From Phocoena phocoena (taxonomy: Eukaryota > Chordata > Mammalia > Artiodactyla > Phocoenidae), in the NCBI RefSeq assembly GCF_963924675.1, contig NC_089230.1:1217001-1281000 (forward strand): a stretch of DNA of 64,000 bases, written 5' to 3'. The notes under the pieces were generated by a model that saw only the letters and a list, made by a program, of their open reading frames with translations, was not told the origin of the DNA and ran no database searches. This document shows, piece by piece, positions 45,133 through 58,285 of the stretch; the first letter of the stretch is position 1, and each line of letters begins with the position of its first letter. The position numbers and the translations under genes were made by a program.

Positions 45133-47560
45133 GGTTTTCCATATACAAACTGATGTCATCTGCAAGTAGAGACAGGTTTACGTCTTCCTTTCCAATCTGG
45201 ATGCTTTTTTACTCTGCCTAATTGTCCTGGCTACAACCTCGAGTATAATGTTTAATAGAGGTGACAAGTGTAGACAGCTTTGTCTTGTTTCTAATCTTAG
45301 GAAGAAAACATCCAGTTTTTCACCATTAACTATGATGTAAGCTGTGGGTGTTTCATAGATGCTCTTTATCAGGTTGAGGAAGTTTGTTTTATTCCTAGTT
45401 ATGTGAGTTCTTTTATCATGAAAATGTGTAGCATTTTGTTAAATATGTTTTCTGCATGCGTTGAGGTAATTATGTAGTTTTATTTCTTTATTCTATTAAT
45501 ATAATGTGTAATACTTATACATTTTTAGATGTCAAGCTTGCATTCCTGGGATGAGTCCCAGTTGGTCATGGTGTTTATTGCTGGATTTGGTTTGCTAGTA
45601 TTTTACTGAGGATTTCATATTCATAATTGTTATTGGTCTGTAGATTTCTTTTCTTGTTATATCTTTGCCTCATTTGGGATCTAGGTAATACTGGGCTCAT
45701 AGAATGAGACGTCTTCTATTTTTTTGGAAGAATTTATAAAAGATTTCTGTTTATTCTTCTGAAACATTTTGTAGACCTCACCATTAGAGCCATTTGGCTC
45801 TAATGAGATCTAATCTCTAATTTGGATTTTCTTTGTGGGAAATTTTCTGATTATAAAATTAATCTCTTACTTTTTAAAAATCTATTCAGATTTTCTATTT
45901 CTTCTTGAGTGACTTATGGTAGTTTGTGTCTGCTCTAATCTTTATTATTTCCTTCTTGAAGCTTGCTTTGGGTTTTTCTAGTATCTTAAGGTAGGTGTTA
46001 GGTTATTTATTTGGGATCTTTCTGCTTTGTAACAAAATTTGTTTACCTTCTTGCATGTGTTAATGTTTTTAATCAAATTAATCAAGTTTAACTTATCAAA
46101 TTAATGTTTTTCATCAAATCTGGGAGATTTTCAACCATCATTTCTTCAAATACTGTTACTGGTGAGAAATCTGTTTTCATCCTTGTCTCACTCCCCTGTA
46201 CATATTCTTTCTCTGCTACTAAGATTTTCTCTTTTTAACTGGTTTTGAGAAATTTGATTATGATGTGCCTTAGTGTAGTTTTCTTCATATTTTTTGTGCT
46301 TGGGATTTGTTGAACGTCTTTGATCTGTGGGTGTATAATTTCCATTAAATTTGGAAAATTTTCAGATGTTATTTACTTAAATACTTTTTCTGCCCCCCAA
46401 GCCATCTTCTTTTTTGATGACTCCAATTACATTTCTGTTAGTGTGCTTGCAGATGTCTCACAGTTCCCTTATGTTCTTTCCATTTTTATTTATTATTCTT
46501 TTTTCTCTGTGTGTGTGTTTATTTTTTGGAGGAGGAAAGCAGTTTCTAACTCTTCAAGCTTACTAAATCTTTACATTTCAATGTCTAATCTGCCATTAAT
46601 CTGATTTAGTGTATTTTTCACTTCAGACATTGTATTTACCAATTCTTAAAATTTGACTTTTGTCTTTTTTATATCTTTTATGCTTCTTATTAGATTCTTG
46701 AATATTTGAATTTTATTACAGTAATTGTTTCAATGTCCTTCTCTGATAATTCTACCATCTGTGCCCATTACTGGTTAGTTTTAATTGATTAATAATTTCA
46801 TTCATCATAAATCTTGTCTTTCTGTTTCTTTGCAGGCTTGGTAATCTTTGACTCGATATCAAACATTGTGTTTTTTACCTTATCGGGAGTTAGATTCTTT
46901 TTAATTCTTGTATATATTCTTGAGCTTTGTTCTGGGTTGCAGTTAATTTACTTGCAAGCAGTTTGAGCCTTTCTACTCTCACTTTTATGATTCATTAAGT
47001 GAGTCTGAGGCAGTGTTTATTCTAAGAATAATTATTACCCACGATTGAAACAAGACTTCCCTGACTACTTTAACAAATGTCTTATGAATTATGAGTTTTT
47101 CCAGTGTGGCTGGTGGGAATAGGCACAATTTCTAGCCATGTGTGTCTTTCAACCAACTGTTTCCTCTAATCCCTTTGGATGGTTCATTCTTAACTTTGTG
47201 CATATGTACTAACTAGTCCTCTGAGGAATGCTCAAGCGGGGCCTCTGCAGATCTCTGGATTCTCTCTGCATATGTTGACTGTGTGTCTCCAGCACTGAGT
47301 CTTGTGCACTCTGGTTGCCTTGGTCTCACCAAACTGTCAACCATTTCTCCTCAATTCAGGGGTCTTTCAGGTTTTGCCTGGTTTTTTGTTCCTGTGACAC
47401 AGCTTAGAAACTCTCCCATGGCAGAGTTGCCTTGTCTTCAAAACATTGCCCATTGTTATGAAAATCATTTTTTATGTAGTTTGCCTGTCTGAATTTTTAA
47501 TGGTTGTTTCAGGCAAAAGGGTAAATCCTGACCTTGTTACTCAATTTTGGCTGAAATCAG
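43690..47560 (-). mobile_element. Long antisense L1, 3' region through 5' region
   Basis: It follows the antisense L1 order over nearly 3.9 kb: 'ccatcctagtgatgtaatat' (43909), 'gaccctcatcagataggtga' (44112), 'ccaatttatttttttctttg', 'tctattgatctatatgtcta' (44552), 'gttttccatatacaaactga' (45134), 'tgcattcctgggatgagtcc' (45539). Further right lies 5' UTR/ORF1-side sequence ('gggatttgttgaacgtcttt' at 46302). Frames are broken throughout. A (GT)n run lies inside at 45093-45131. Confidence 0.86.
45093..45131. repeat. (GT)n microsatellite inside L1
   Basis: About 19 uninterrupted GT units grew within the antisense L1. Confidence 0.95.
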
Positions 47561-47678
47561 TCTAGTGATACCAATCTTAAAAAAAAATATTTCAGGAAAT
47601 AGAGTAGGAGAGAATATTTCTCAACTTGTTTTATGAGGTTATCATTATCCTGATATCAAAACTAGGTGAAGATAATAC

Positions 47679-47698
47679 AGAGAGAGAGAGAGAGAGAG
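47679..47698. repeat. (AG)n microsatellite inside L1
   Basis: Ten AG units within ORF2-derived sequence. Confidence 0.9.
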
Positions 47699-47821
47699 GA
47701 AACTACAGACTAATTGTATTCAGGAACATAAATGTGAAAAAATTTAACAAAATATCAGACAGTTAAATCCCATAGTATCTAAAATAGATAATACATCATG
47801 ACCAAGTAGAGTTCATCCCAG

Positions 47822-48058
47822 TGAAATGTATACAAATATACACACTTGTGTAATCATCGCCAAGATCAATGTATACATTTCTATTAAACCAGAACGTTTC
47901 CTTGTGCCCATTTCCAGTCAAGTCCACCTCCAGTGTAAACAAGTTTTATGATTTCTGTACCACAGATGAGTTTGCTCTTGAGCTGCTCAAGTCTTGAGCT
48001 TCATATTAGCTCAGTAGTTACTCTTTTATGTCTGGATTCTTTTAATTAAATATATGAT
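47822..48058 (-). mobile_element. Antisense L1M 3' UTR fragment nested in a sense L1
   Basis: 'cacttgtgtaatcatcgcca', 'ttccttgtgcccatttccag' and 'agtttgctcttgagctgctc' follow the antisense 3' UTR order of L1MA/MB-type elements, as also seen at 10.5-10.8 kb. ORF2 sense sequence resumes afterwards. No target-site duplication that I could confirm. Confidence 0.62.
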
Positions 48059-50400
48059 TATCTCAATAGATTCAGAGAATGCATTTGACAAAATTCAATC
48101 TATTCATGACAAAAATCCCTCAATGAAATAAAAATCGTCAATGAGAAATCTACAATCTAACATTCTTTATTATGATTATTGTTAAAGAATAACTTTTATA
48201 CAGTAACATTTACTCTGTGTATCATTCTGTGTTTTGGCAAATGATTATTGTCATCCTGCCACTATCAGAATCAAAACATCTAACAACTCCAGCACCAATG
48301 ATTTATTATTAAATTATAAGTTCAGTAATATAAATGTGTTGCTTATAAAAATCTCAACACAAACAAACTTGAAATACAGGAAAACAATGCCAATATTATA
48401 TATAAAATCAACAGGAAACCTACAACTCTCATTACATATATTTTGTAATGGATACATTACACCATTGCACGTAATGATGAGATACTGAGTGTCTTCCTCT
48501 TAGGATCTGGGAGACAAGGATATCCTTTCTCGTCATTTTTATTCAACATTATTCTGAAAACTCTTCCTATTGAAATAAGGCAGTGAAAAAAGTTAAAAGC
48601 ACAAAAATTAAAAAAGAAGAAGAAAAATTTTTTATTTGGAGAAGATAACACTTTATGTAGAAAATGCTAAGAATAAAATACTTAATAAAATAATAAAATA
48701 CCAAGAAATCAGCAAAATAGTTACTAGAATGAAACGACTTCTAAGGGGCAAAATACAATTATATTTTTAATATATTAACAGTGAAACTTTTGAAATATAA
48801 AATGAAATTAATCCCATTTACAATATCATAAAACATAAATAATTAGGTGTACTTATAATAAAATACATGTAAATCATTTACATTGAGAATTTTTAAACAT
48901 TGTTGAAAGAAATTAGAAGAGAACTAAATAAATGGACAGACATACCACATTCATGGATTTTCAGACTCAATAATTTTAAGATCCCAACTGTCTACAAATT
49001 GATCCATAGATTTAACACAATCCCCGGAAAATTCTAATAGACTTTTTCAGAAATTGATAAGTTGATTCTCAATCTTATTTAGCAATTCAAAGGACATAAA
49101 ATAGCCAAAGCAAACTTCAAAAAGAACAAAGTGGGGAGAATCACACTATGTGATTTCATGACTTACTACAAAGGTGCTATATTTGAGACAATGACCATTA
49201 AAGTAGCTCGAAGGAGAAGGGGATCCATTCAACAAATTGTGTTTCACCATCTGGATGAACATGGAAAAAATTAACCATCATGCCATCTTTAGATCCCTAC
49301 AAACATGAATTCAAGATGAGTCATAAAAGCTGAAACTAAAGTTTCCAGAAAAAAAGAGAGAAATATATTTTTATCCCTCAAACTAGTGAAGGTTCCTTAG
49401 AGCAAACTCAAAAAGCACCACACATAAAAGTAAAAGTTGGTAGATTGGACTTCATCAAAACAAAAAACTCCTGTGCATTGAATGGCATAATTAAGAAAAT
49501 GAAAAAGCAAATCAAAGACTGGGAGAAAATATTTGCAAGGCAGGTATCTGACAGATGTTTCATATTTAGAACATATATTGAGCTTCCAAAATAAATAATA
49601 AAAAGACCAAGAACCTTAATAAAAATGGGCAAAGGACTTGGACACTTCTCAAAGGAAGATGCAGAATTTGCCAATAAACACTTGAAAAGGGGTTCAACAT
49701 CACTCATCAACAGAGAAAATCCAATTAAAATTACCATGAGATACCATTCTACTAACCTCAGTATGGCTAAAATTTAAGTCTGGCAATACCAAATGCTGAC
49801 AAGGTTGTGGAACAACTGGAATTCTTATGCACTGCTGATGGATGTCTACAATGGTTGTACCACTTTGGAAAACTGGCAGAAATTTCACTCTTATCTTTTT
49901 TACCCAAATGAAATAAAAACATCCATCCATAAATAAAACTTACACAAAATGGGATTCATAATAGCCCCAAACTAGAAACAACCCTAACATCCACGAAATA
50001 GAGAAGCAAGTTGTGGTATATTACACAATGGAACATGACTCAGCAATAAAAGAATAAACCAGTTCCCATAACTTCTTGTTTGAACGTCTAAAACATTATA
50101 TTGAGTGGAGAAAGGCAGACACAGAAGAGTTCATACTGGGTGCTTCCATTTGTATGAAGTTCAAGAGCAAGGAAACCTAATCTACAATGACAGCAGTCTG
50201 GATTGTGGATGACCATGGAGGATGGAGATGGACTTAAATTTAGGAATAAGGAATTTTCTGGGGTGATTGACAGGTTCTGTATGTTGATTGGAGTAATGAT
50301 TACACTGGTGAATTTTTTTTATCAAGTCCTCACCTACCTGTATGCAAGTTTTATCTCGAAAGATAAGCTGAAGAATACAACTAAAATTGATAGAACATTA

Positions 50401-51914
50401 CTATTTAAATTGAAGCAACACTCCTTTAGTGATCTGAAGTAGAAAATGTAATGGAAAAACACCACACAAAGAAATATGACCGAGTAGAAAAGGAAGGAAA
50501 ACGTACAAGATTTTTCAGAACAACTTGGGAAACTTATTTTGTAGGAAAAAATCATACTGCAGTGATTCATGACTTCATTTTTAGAAATTTAGATGTTACT
50601 GCCACGTTGAACATTACAGGAAGAATAACATCTTAATGGAGACAAAATGTCCAGTGTATGCAGCTGACCCCACGGAATGGCCACAAACCATTGGGGTGGT
50701 TTGACCTTGGATGGTGCAGTTGACATGAAGTGCCTGTCAGGGTTTATGAACAAACCCACAGGTATGAGGTTCTCCACTTCCTCAGTTCTGTAATCTGATT
50801 GTCCTGTTCAATTGTATCAGCCTCTTTCCACACTCCAAAAAGGAGTTTATGGTGTCTGTCTGCTGATATTCAAACCCCACTGGTTCCTGAGTCTTTTCTA
50901 CACAAAACAAGGGGCACGTCAGCCACGGTCCCACCACTAAATGGGAAACTTAATCTGATACATTTACTGCTAAGTTGTGCCCTCATTGCAAGGCATTTTC
51001 TTAACACTGATTCCCACCAGCATCATGTCGGCTCAGTCCCGTTGGAGTCTGGAACCTAACGTTAAGCCTTCGCCCAAATGATGCGGATTTTACTTGCTGC
51101 CCGCCTGTCTAGACAGGTAGACAACTGAGTTCTGCTCCTTCTGTTCCCCAGTGATGGACCTCCATCCTACGGTGAATGGGTTTCAGCCTCAGCCTCAGGC
51201 CCCTGACCTGAACTATTACCTGAACCCTCCCACTCAGATCATCTTTGATGCCATGTCCTGATGTGTCTGAGCCTTGACTCTTGCCCTGTGGATGGTATTC
51301 ATAGCTACTCTTTTCCTCCCTTCTAACTCTTTCCATGCTTGGGCCACAACGAGTTGAAATTTCCATTTCTGGTTTCTTCCCAGGTGTGGTTTTCCCCCTT
51401 CCGCATAAAACTGGGAAACTAAAGTCCATGACCTTATTAGGCCTGAGGCTGCCTGAACCATAAATGTGCCACCCACATCCCAGTAGGTGACTCAAAGGAG
51501 CCGTAGGAGAGGGGGAAGCAGAGTCTGGTTTTTCCATCCACTGTCAAAAGTATCCTCAGGTTCACATCTATACCATCAACCCCAAAAGATCCTGAATACG
51601 GGAAAAAATGGATGCGACCAACCTTCCTCCATCTCACTGTCTGCCTTTTGTGATTCTTTTCAAGTCTGACTAGAATTTTCTTGAAGACAAGAGAAGAGGG
51701 ACAACCAGACTACTTTGCAAATCTTCATGACAGAAGATGTTGGAGAATTCCTTAAACCTTTAAGATGCTGGGGTGGTTAATTGAGATTTTGTTTATCTAC
51801 TTTTAAACACAATCCCATCTGTAGACATCATGCTGTGATCAATGGCACAATATTTATTTCCCTCATAAAGGGAGATTTATTAAGACATCTATTCCTGGGT
51901 AATTTGAAAAGCTA
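50401..51914. other. Unclassified segment
   Basis: No family recognised. The open frames at 50799-51059 (+, 86 codons) and 51109-51537 (-, 142 codons) are the longest non-repeat ones here, but they show no domain that I know. An old retroviral internal remnant cannot be excluded. Confidence 0.35.
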
Positions 51915-52233
51915 GGGACTTCCCTGGTGGTCCAGTGGTAAAGAATCTGCCTATAATGCAAGGGACACGGGTTCGATCCCTGGTCAGGGAACTAAGATCC
52001 CACATGCCACAGGGCAACTAAGCTCGCACACCACAACTACTGAGCTCTTGCACCTCAACTAAAGCCCGTGTGCCGCAAACTACAGAGCCCACACACTCTA
52101 GAACCCGCGCTCCACAACTGCAAAGCCCACACGCCCTGGAGCCTCATGCCACAGCGAAGATCCTGCATGCTGCAACTAAGACCCGACACAGCCAAAAATA
52201 GATTAAATGAATAAATAAAAAACAAATCTTAAA
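51915..52233 (+). mobile_element. Long CHR-type SINE (older form), sense
   Basis: The head 'gggacttccctggtggtcca' carries a well-preserved B-box region 'gggttcgatccctggtc'. The body repeats 'cacaactactgagctc'-like modules, and the tail is an ATAAATAAA-rich A-tail. At about 320 bp it is the longer form, diverged from the copy at 5259-5586. No clear target-site duplication. Confidence 0.88.
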
Positions 52234-52243
52234 AAAATTTCCA

Positions 52244-52446
52244 GGGCTTCCCTGGTGGCGCAGTGGTTGAGAGTCCGCCTGCCGATGCGGGGGACACGGG
52301 TTCGTGCCCTGGTCCGGGAAGATCCCACACACCGCAGAGCGGCTGGGCCCGTGAGACATGGCCACTGAGCCTGCGCGTCCGGAGCCTGGGCTCCGCAACG
52401 GGAGAGGCCACGACAGTGAGAGGCCCGCATACCGCACAAAAAAAAG
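52244..52446 (+). mobile_element. CHR-type SINE, sense
   Basis: A short-form copy beginning 'gggcttccctggtggcgcag', starting about 10 bp after the A-rich tail of the preceding older SINE. I find no matching target-site duplication. It carries several private changes (for example 'cgatgcgggggacacg'). Confidence 0.92.
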
Positions 52447-54275
52447 ACACTGCACGTCACGGCTGCATGAATGGACTCAAGGAACGAGAGCAATGACCAT
52501 GATGTAAATACCCAGCCTGTGTAACTATCTTGATATTTTCAGTTACACACGAGCAAGCAGCTCAGAAGGAGAAGCAGGCCTCCAGGACACAGCAGACTAG
52601 ACACCACCACCACTTTCACTGCAATTCTCTCTCGTGCTTGGCTTTCCCTCTGCAGCTCTGCTAAGCCTCATGTCTTGGAGCCCAGCCCAACCCCAGAGAT
52701 GTCTACACCATAGCGCTCAGCCCTGGATCAGCGCACCCACCCAGGTGTCCAGACTTCTTACTGGGATCAGCCCAGCAAGCAACTGATGCACAGACACGAC
52801 GGATCCAGAAAGAAGACAGAGATGGTAACCTGACGTCCTTTACATCAACCTGACAGTGAAGAGAGAACTAGATTACCAAGGAAAGAAAGGAACACAGTCA
52901 CAATCTTGGCCTCATACAGGAGTGACGGATAAGAACCCAGTCCTCTGCCGTGCTGGCCAACATGGTGGTCATGCACCACACGTATATTTCACTTAAGTAA
53001 AATTAAATACAATTTAAAATTCAGCTTCTCAGGTACACTGGGCACATTGCAGATGCTCAGTATGTCAGCTGTGGAGCATCTCTACCGTCCCAAAAGGGCT
53101 GCCGTACAATCCTGCCTCAGGGCTTCACAGAAACCAGAGGCAACCATTTCTGGCACATGTGGCTAACGTCCTAATCAAGAAGGATAAACTCAGGATTTCT
53201 GGAGGGTTTCCTAGTTCCTGCAACAGGAGACGTTTTGAGAACGCTTCCTCCCTTTTCTGGTTGACCCTACGTACAATAAATAAGCCCTTGGTGAATGCTC
53301 CACGCGGGGATGGCCACAGAACATCACGTGTAGCCAGTGCAGTATACCCATGAGCTACAACCTCAGGTTTGTTTTTTAAAAAGGAACTTTATTTTCTTTT
53401 AAATCTGAGTGTGATTTTCAATTGAGTCACAGAATCTCTTGTGGCAGAAAATCTAACCTACTCACTTCCAAGTAAAAACTACCAAGTCATGGAACCCTGA
53501 GTCATTTCCAGTTTAAACTTAGCTGATTCAGAGACTGGCTCCTGTTTTTCCGCCCAGGGTGTGGTCTGTATGTTCCAAAGGGGCTTGTATATCTTCTATG
53601 TGCCTTCAGTGGGGAGAAATGTCTGGTTTGCTACCATCCTGGAGCCACTGAGAGGAATTCTCACTCTGGTTTTGGTTATCTGTCTCCATTTCTGCCAAAG
53701 CTGTGAACTGTCCTGGGGCCACCATCGTCACAGACACAAGGAGGGATTCTCTGTTGTCTCCCTCTGAGGGCCTGAGGAGGTTTGGGACTCTGGGCCACTG
53801 CAGTAGGACCATCTCAGCTCTTCTGCCTAGACCCTTGTGTGGCCACTCCTTTGCTGTGGCCACCACACCAAGGGGGCAGAGGCGTCTCTTCTAAGTCTTG
53901 CTTCCTGCTGCCCTGTGCTAGACGGTTTCCATCCCGCCTCTCTAAGGCAGGGCTCCTCTATCTAGAGTGCCATGGGGCTGGAGGTTAGACAGGGCAGGCA
54001 GGGCCACCGCTCAGGGACTCACCTGTCCCGAGCCCTCTTCCTGCCCCCAGGCCCCTCCTTCCCGCTCTGGGAAGACATCTGTCCAGTGTGTGATAGCAGG
54101 ATAGCCTGGCTTTGCAACCTGTACAACCTACGCTCTGTGCTGAGCTTTATTCCTGGATTCACTGATGGAGTCTCAGAATGTAAAGCTCTTGCAAATTCAA
54201 GCTTGGGATTTCAGAGTCATTGCCCTACCACGGTTTTCAGAAGCTTATGTTGGAGCTCAAAGGGAAGAATTTGAA
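52447..54275. other. Single-copy-looking segment
   Basis: No repeat named. The GC-rich part at 53700-54060 carries short overlapping frames. No gene evidence. Confidence 0.4.
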
Positions 54276-54738
54276 TTCACAACAGCCAAGATGTGGAAAC
54301 AACCTAAATGCCCATCAACAGATGAATGGGTAAAGAAGATGTGTTACATATGTGTGATGGAACATTATTCAGCCATAAAAAAGAATGAAATAATGCCATT
54401 TGCAGCAACAGGGACGGACCTGGAGATTATCATACTAAGTGAAGTAATTCAGACAGAGAAAGACAAATATCATATGATATCGCTTATATGTGGAATCTAA
54501 AATATGACATAAATGAACCTATCTATGAAACAGAAAGAGACACACAGACATAGAGATCAGACTGGCGGTTGCTGAGGGGGAAGGTGGGTGGGGGAGAGAT
54601 GGATTAGGAGTTTGGGTCAGCAGATGCAAGCTATTACATATATAGATGGATAAACAACAAGGTCCTACTGTACAGCACAGTAACCTGTGCTATTCTGTAA
54701 CCTGTGATAAACCATAATGGAAAAGAATATAGGAAAGA

Positions 54739-54775
<37 letters not shown>

Positions 54776-54852
54776 ATGTATAAAACTGAATCTCCTTGCT
54801 GTACAGCGGAAATTAACAACATTGTAAATCAGCTACACTTCAAAAAACAAAG
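54276..54852 (+). mobile_element. L1 3' end, sense, cetartiodactyl type
   Basis: It runs from the ORF2 C-terminus ('tggaaacaacctaaatgccc') through 'cattattcagccataaaaaa' (54362) and 'agtgaagtaattcagacaga' to the 3' UTR ('aacaaggtcctactgtacag', 'gctgtacagcggaaattaac', 'ttgtaaatcagctacacttc') and an A-rich end. More diverged than the L1 end at 32.8 kb. A candidate short duplication (aagaatt) is too weak to rely on. Confidence 0.87.
54742..54769. repeat. (TA)n microsatellite in the L1 3' UTR
   Basis: An uninterrupted run of about 14 TA units, at a position where this L1 3' UTR is normally 'tatatgtatatgtata'-like. It probably expanded in place. Confidence 0.93.
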
Positions 54853-57484
54853 TAAGAATTCGACTCTTCATTTTATAGTCGAGTTATACTGTGCCCTCAG
54901 TGGATGCTTCCTGAGACCCTCAGTGAAGCCCAGGGACCCATTGAGAGAAAAGGCAATGGATGGAGAAGAGAATTCTAGGGAGTGAATCGCAGCTGGAATG
55001 CGAGCTTTACCAGCCTTCGCGCTGCTCCCTCTTGGGCACAGATGCCAGCTGTTGTTATTGATCTCTTTGGAAGCAGATTTGTATGATAATTCTTTGCCCT
55101 GTGGCCTATGGAATGACCTGCACAGTTTGTAATTCTCCTGGATTGAGGGGTCTCTGATGGCTCCTCTGTCCTGGCCTGGAAACTCTCCTAACAGCTGGGT
55201 GATCTACTCTGCTTTTCTTTGGGCAGTTCTGCAATTTAGGCTAGAAAAGAAATTTCAGATGAGATTCAAAATATGAGGTAATTATGGGTTGAAGAGATTT
55301 AACAAAGTGAATTATTATTAACACCTTGATATGGGTTTCAAATTCACACATAACAGCATTATTTTGTACTCTACACAATCTCCTCGATTTCACCAGTCGT
55401 TTTCTCTACTGAAAGTCTAGTTCAGCAGCTTTAAAGATGCTGACAGATCAATTTGAGTGCAAGAACTGAAAATGTATAGATTCGTATATATCCATGTCTA
55501 CAAAAATAGAAATATTCTGATTTCTTTCACGATGAACTGCTACCAAAGTCATAATCAATGCCTATCAAATGTCAACCTTGTTTTTGCTATATATCTTTCC
55601 AACTTGACTTTATTCGATATAAACAAGGATTATTGCTCAGATGACTTCTCAGAAATTTCAGACTTGGTAGAAATGACAACATGACTAAAATATTAGAAAT
55701 GTATTTGCACAGAGTGAGAAAACTCCTTTTGAGCAAAGACTGTCACTTGTTCCTTGTGTGAGCAGCATAGAGAAGTGAATTATTGTACACATTTTGGTTC
55801 TGGGCTGTGGGAAAAGAGGGAAAAAAAGTAAAGTGAGCCTTCTTTAATAACTAACTGGCATAAATTTCACAGTTTCCAAAAGCAATATAACTGATGCATA
55901 AATATTTTCAAAATAGGGCTTTCTGTGTTTGTTTCCAGCAGTGTAATGCAAAACATTGGGCAAGGACCATACCATCCTCTCCTACACAGCCGAGTGAAAT
56001 TAAGACACCGTTAAGGCAGACTTACTAGTCACTCTTGCTTTCCTCAAAATAAACATGGAATTCTTAGTTTTATCTCCTCATTTCAGTGGTAAAATCACTA
56101 AGTCCTTGTTCAGATGCTCTCCTTTATAAGAATTAAAAAGGAAAAATATGATAAAAAAATTTAAAGATTCTTGAGTATACCCATTTACTATTTTTATTAT
56201 TAAAATACCACTAAAAGCAGCAAAAGTGGATATAAAATGATCAAATGCTCTTACCATCTCCAAAGCTATGAACACATGCTTTTTCAAGTTGATGTAATTA
56301 GGACATATATTAACTGTATTTTGATGACAGAGATAATTTTCTTTCTCTTCTCAGCCTGTATTTAGTGGACCATAAATTACCTGTTCTTTCTTCTTTGGAT
56401 GAGAGTAAACCATTGTTATAACTTGCTTCATTTCTTTTGGATTTACATATGTTAGAGGTCAAACCATGACCTTCTAAAACATGACCTAAGGTGCTAAGGG
56501 GGCCTGTGGAGATTTTAAATGGACTCCAGTATAAATGAAGATACAATTAAATTCCATTTTACCCACGTGTCAACAAATAAAGGCTCTCATCTATGTTCTC
56601 TTTAAATTTCTATGCACATTTCACCTTTATAGTACTTTCCTCTTTTGTGCTAAGTTTTATGAATTTGGAAACTGGCATTTCAAAAAGACATAAAGAATAT
56701 GTGCTAGTAAAATGCCTTCAGTCAACAAGGAGAACCTCATTTCATATAGTCGGTAGTTCTATTCTACACACCTAGCAGATTCGTTCTGATTTCAGGTACA
56801 TGATGGACCATATGGCTAAATCACTGGGTATTTCACCATCACTATTTGTGATACATGAAGAAACAATGTCCTCTAGCACATGTAGGGCCGTTCGTACAAT
56901 AGCAGAAGATTGCATTTGGGACCACACAAATCCTAAGTATTATAGACACATTTTTCAGGCTGAACAAGTTAACAATGAACTAATGTTAAGCCTTGATTTC
57001 ATCCCAGGATGTTAATAGGTTTCAATTGAGAAATGCCGTGATTATCACATAAGTTAGAGAATGAGGCAGTTGGTGCCATGATCATTTTTAAATAAGCTTC
57101 CAAGTCCCCCTGGCTTTCAGAAGTATACAGGCAACTTTTTCAGCCATCCCGATTATATTTCATCACTCACCTTACAATGTTTTCGTTTGTTGGTCATCGC
57201 CACAGATGATGAACCAGAGAGGATAAAAAAAGAAGCAACTGAGTCGTTTATTTGCCTCAAAATCAAACCAAATATTTGCTTGAGGTTCCAAATATTTAGA
57301 TAATTTGCCCACTAATTTTTATTTTACTTCATGTTTTGCACATCCTTTTCCAGAGCCAAAATGCCCTTTCTTCCACTTTATTTGTTGATTTAAATGTCTT
57401 ATGCAAAAGTAAACAGTAACAGATGATTTTTTTTTTAATGAGAACACTTTGGTTCATATGTGTTTAGTGAAAAACTTTATTTTT
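54853..57484. other. AT-rich single-copy-looking segment
   Basis: No repeat family or gene that I can support over about 2.6 kb. Open frames are short. Confidence 0.42.
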
Positions 57485-58285
57485 CTCACTTTTCAAATAT
57501 TTTCCTGTATGTTTAATTTTCAGCATCCCAGGTAGGTTGCATCTAGGCATGGTTTTCTTTGAGTTTATTCTGTTTGTAGTTCACTGAATTTTTGAATATA
57601 TAAATTTTTGTCTTGAACCATATTTGGGAAGGTTTTAGTCATTATTACTTCAAATAATTTTTCTCCAAGCGTCACTCTTTCTGTCCCCGCTCTGGCACGC
57701 CAGTGTTGTGAGTGCGAGACTTTTGATATTATTCCACAGCTTCCTAAAGCTGTGTTAATTTTTTCAATTGTTTTCTTCCTTTGTGTCATTCAGATTTCTA
57801 TTGATCGATATTTAAGTTCTCTGACTTTTCAATCTACCATCTACATTCTACTAGCAAGCCCATCCAGGGATTTTTCAATTTTATTATATTGCATTTCTTA
57901 GTTCTAAAATTTCCATTTGGTTTTTTTTCATAGTTTCTCATTCTCTCCTGAGAACTTCACTTTTATTCATTTCAAGAGTGTTTACCTTGATCTCAAAGGG
58001 CATAGTTATGGTAGCTGACCTGAATTGACCTGAATCGAAGACAAAGACCTGAAGACTTTGTCTGACAATTCCAACATATGGGTCATATTGAGATGGGCAT
58101 CTGTTGATTGTCTTTTCCTTTGAGTATTGGTCTTAATTTTCTGGTTTATTGTATGCCAAATGTTCTTGGATTGTATCCTGGACATTTTAAAATATTATGT
58201 TATGAAATTCTGGCTCCCATTAAAATCTTCTGGAAAATACTAAATTTTGTTGTTGTTGTCATCACTTTTAACAAGCAATCAACTC
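57485..58285 (-). mobile_element. Antisense L1 5' region (5' UTR/ORF1 side)
   Basis: 'catggttttctttgagttta', 'ttatattgcatttcttagtt', 'aaaatttccatttggttttt' (57905), 'tctgacaattccaacatatg' (58060) and 'aaatgttcttggattgtatc' (58157) follow the antisense order of L1M 5' regions, the same class of sequence seen near 46.2-46.9 kb. A small local duplication (gacctgaat twice, 58018-58037) lies inside it. Confidence 0.7.

Larger units (their letters stand above)
47580..50400 (+). mobile_element. Sense L1, ORF2 to 3' UTR, degenerate
   Basis: ORF2 sequence starts in the RT region ('tcctgatatcaaaactaggt'), continues with 'acatcatgaccaagtagagt', 'gcatttgacaaaattcaatc' (48080), 'aaatggacagacataccaca' (48931), 'aaaaactcctgtgcattgaa' (49463) and 'atgggcaaaggacttggaca'. 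It ends in L1M 3' UTR text ('tctggggtgattgacaggtt' at 50258). An antisense L1 3' piece (47822-48058) is nested in it. No intact frame. Confidence 0.84.

Noticed and set aside
50799..51537. Two non-repeat frames considered as old retroviral coding remnants
   Set aside because: I could not identify any retroviral motif in either; left as unclassified.
58039..58063. 8-bp stem agacaaag/ctttgtct
   Set aside because: Short and inside a degenerate L1; likely chance.
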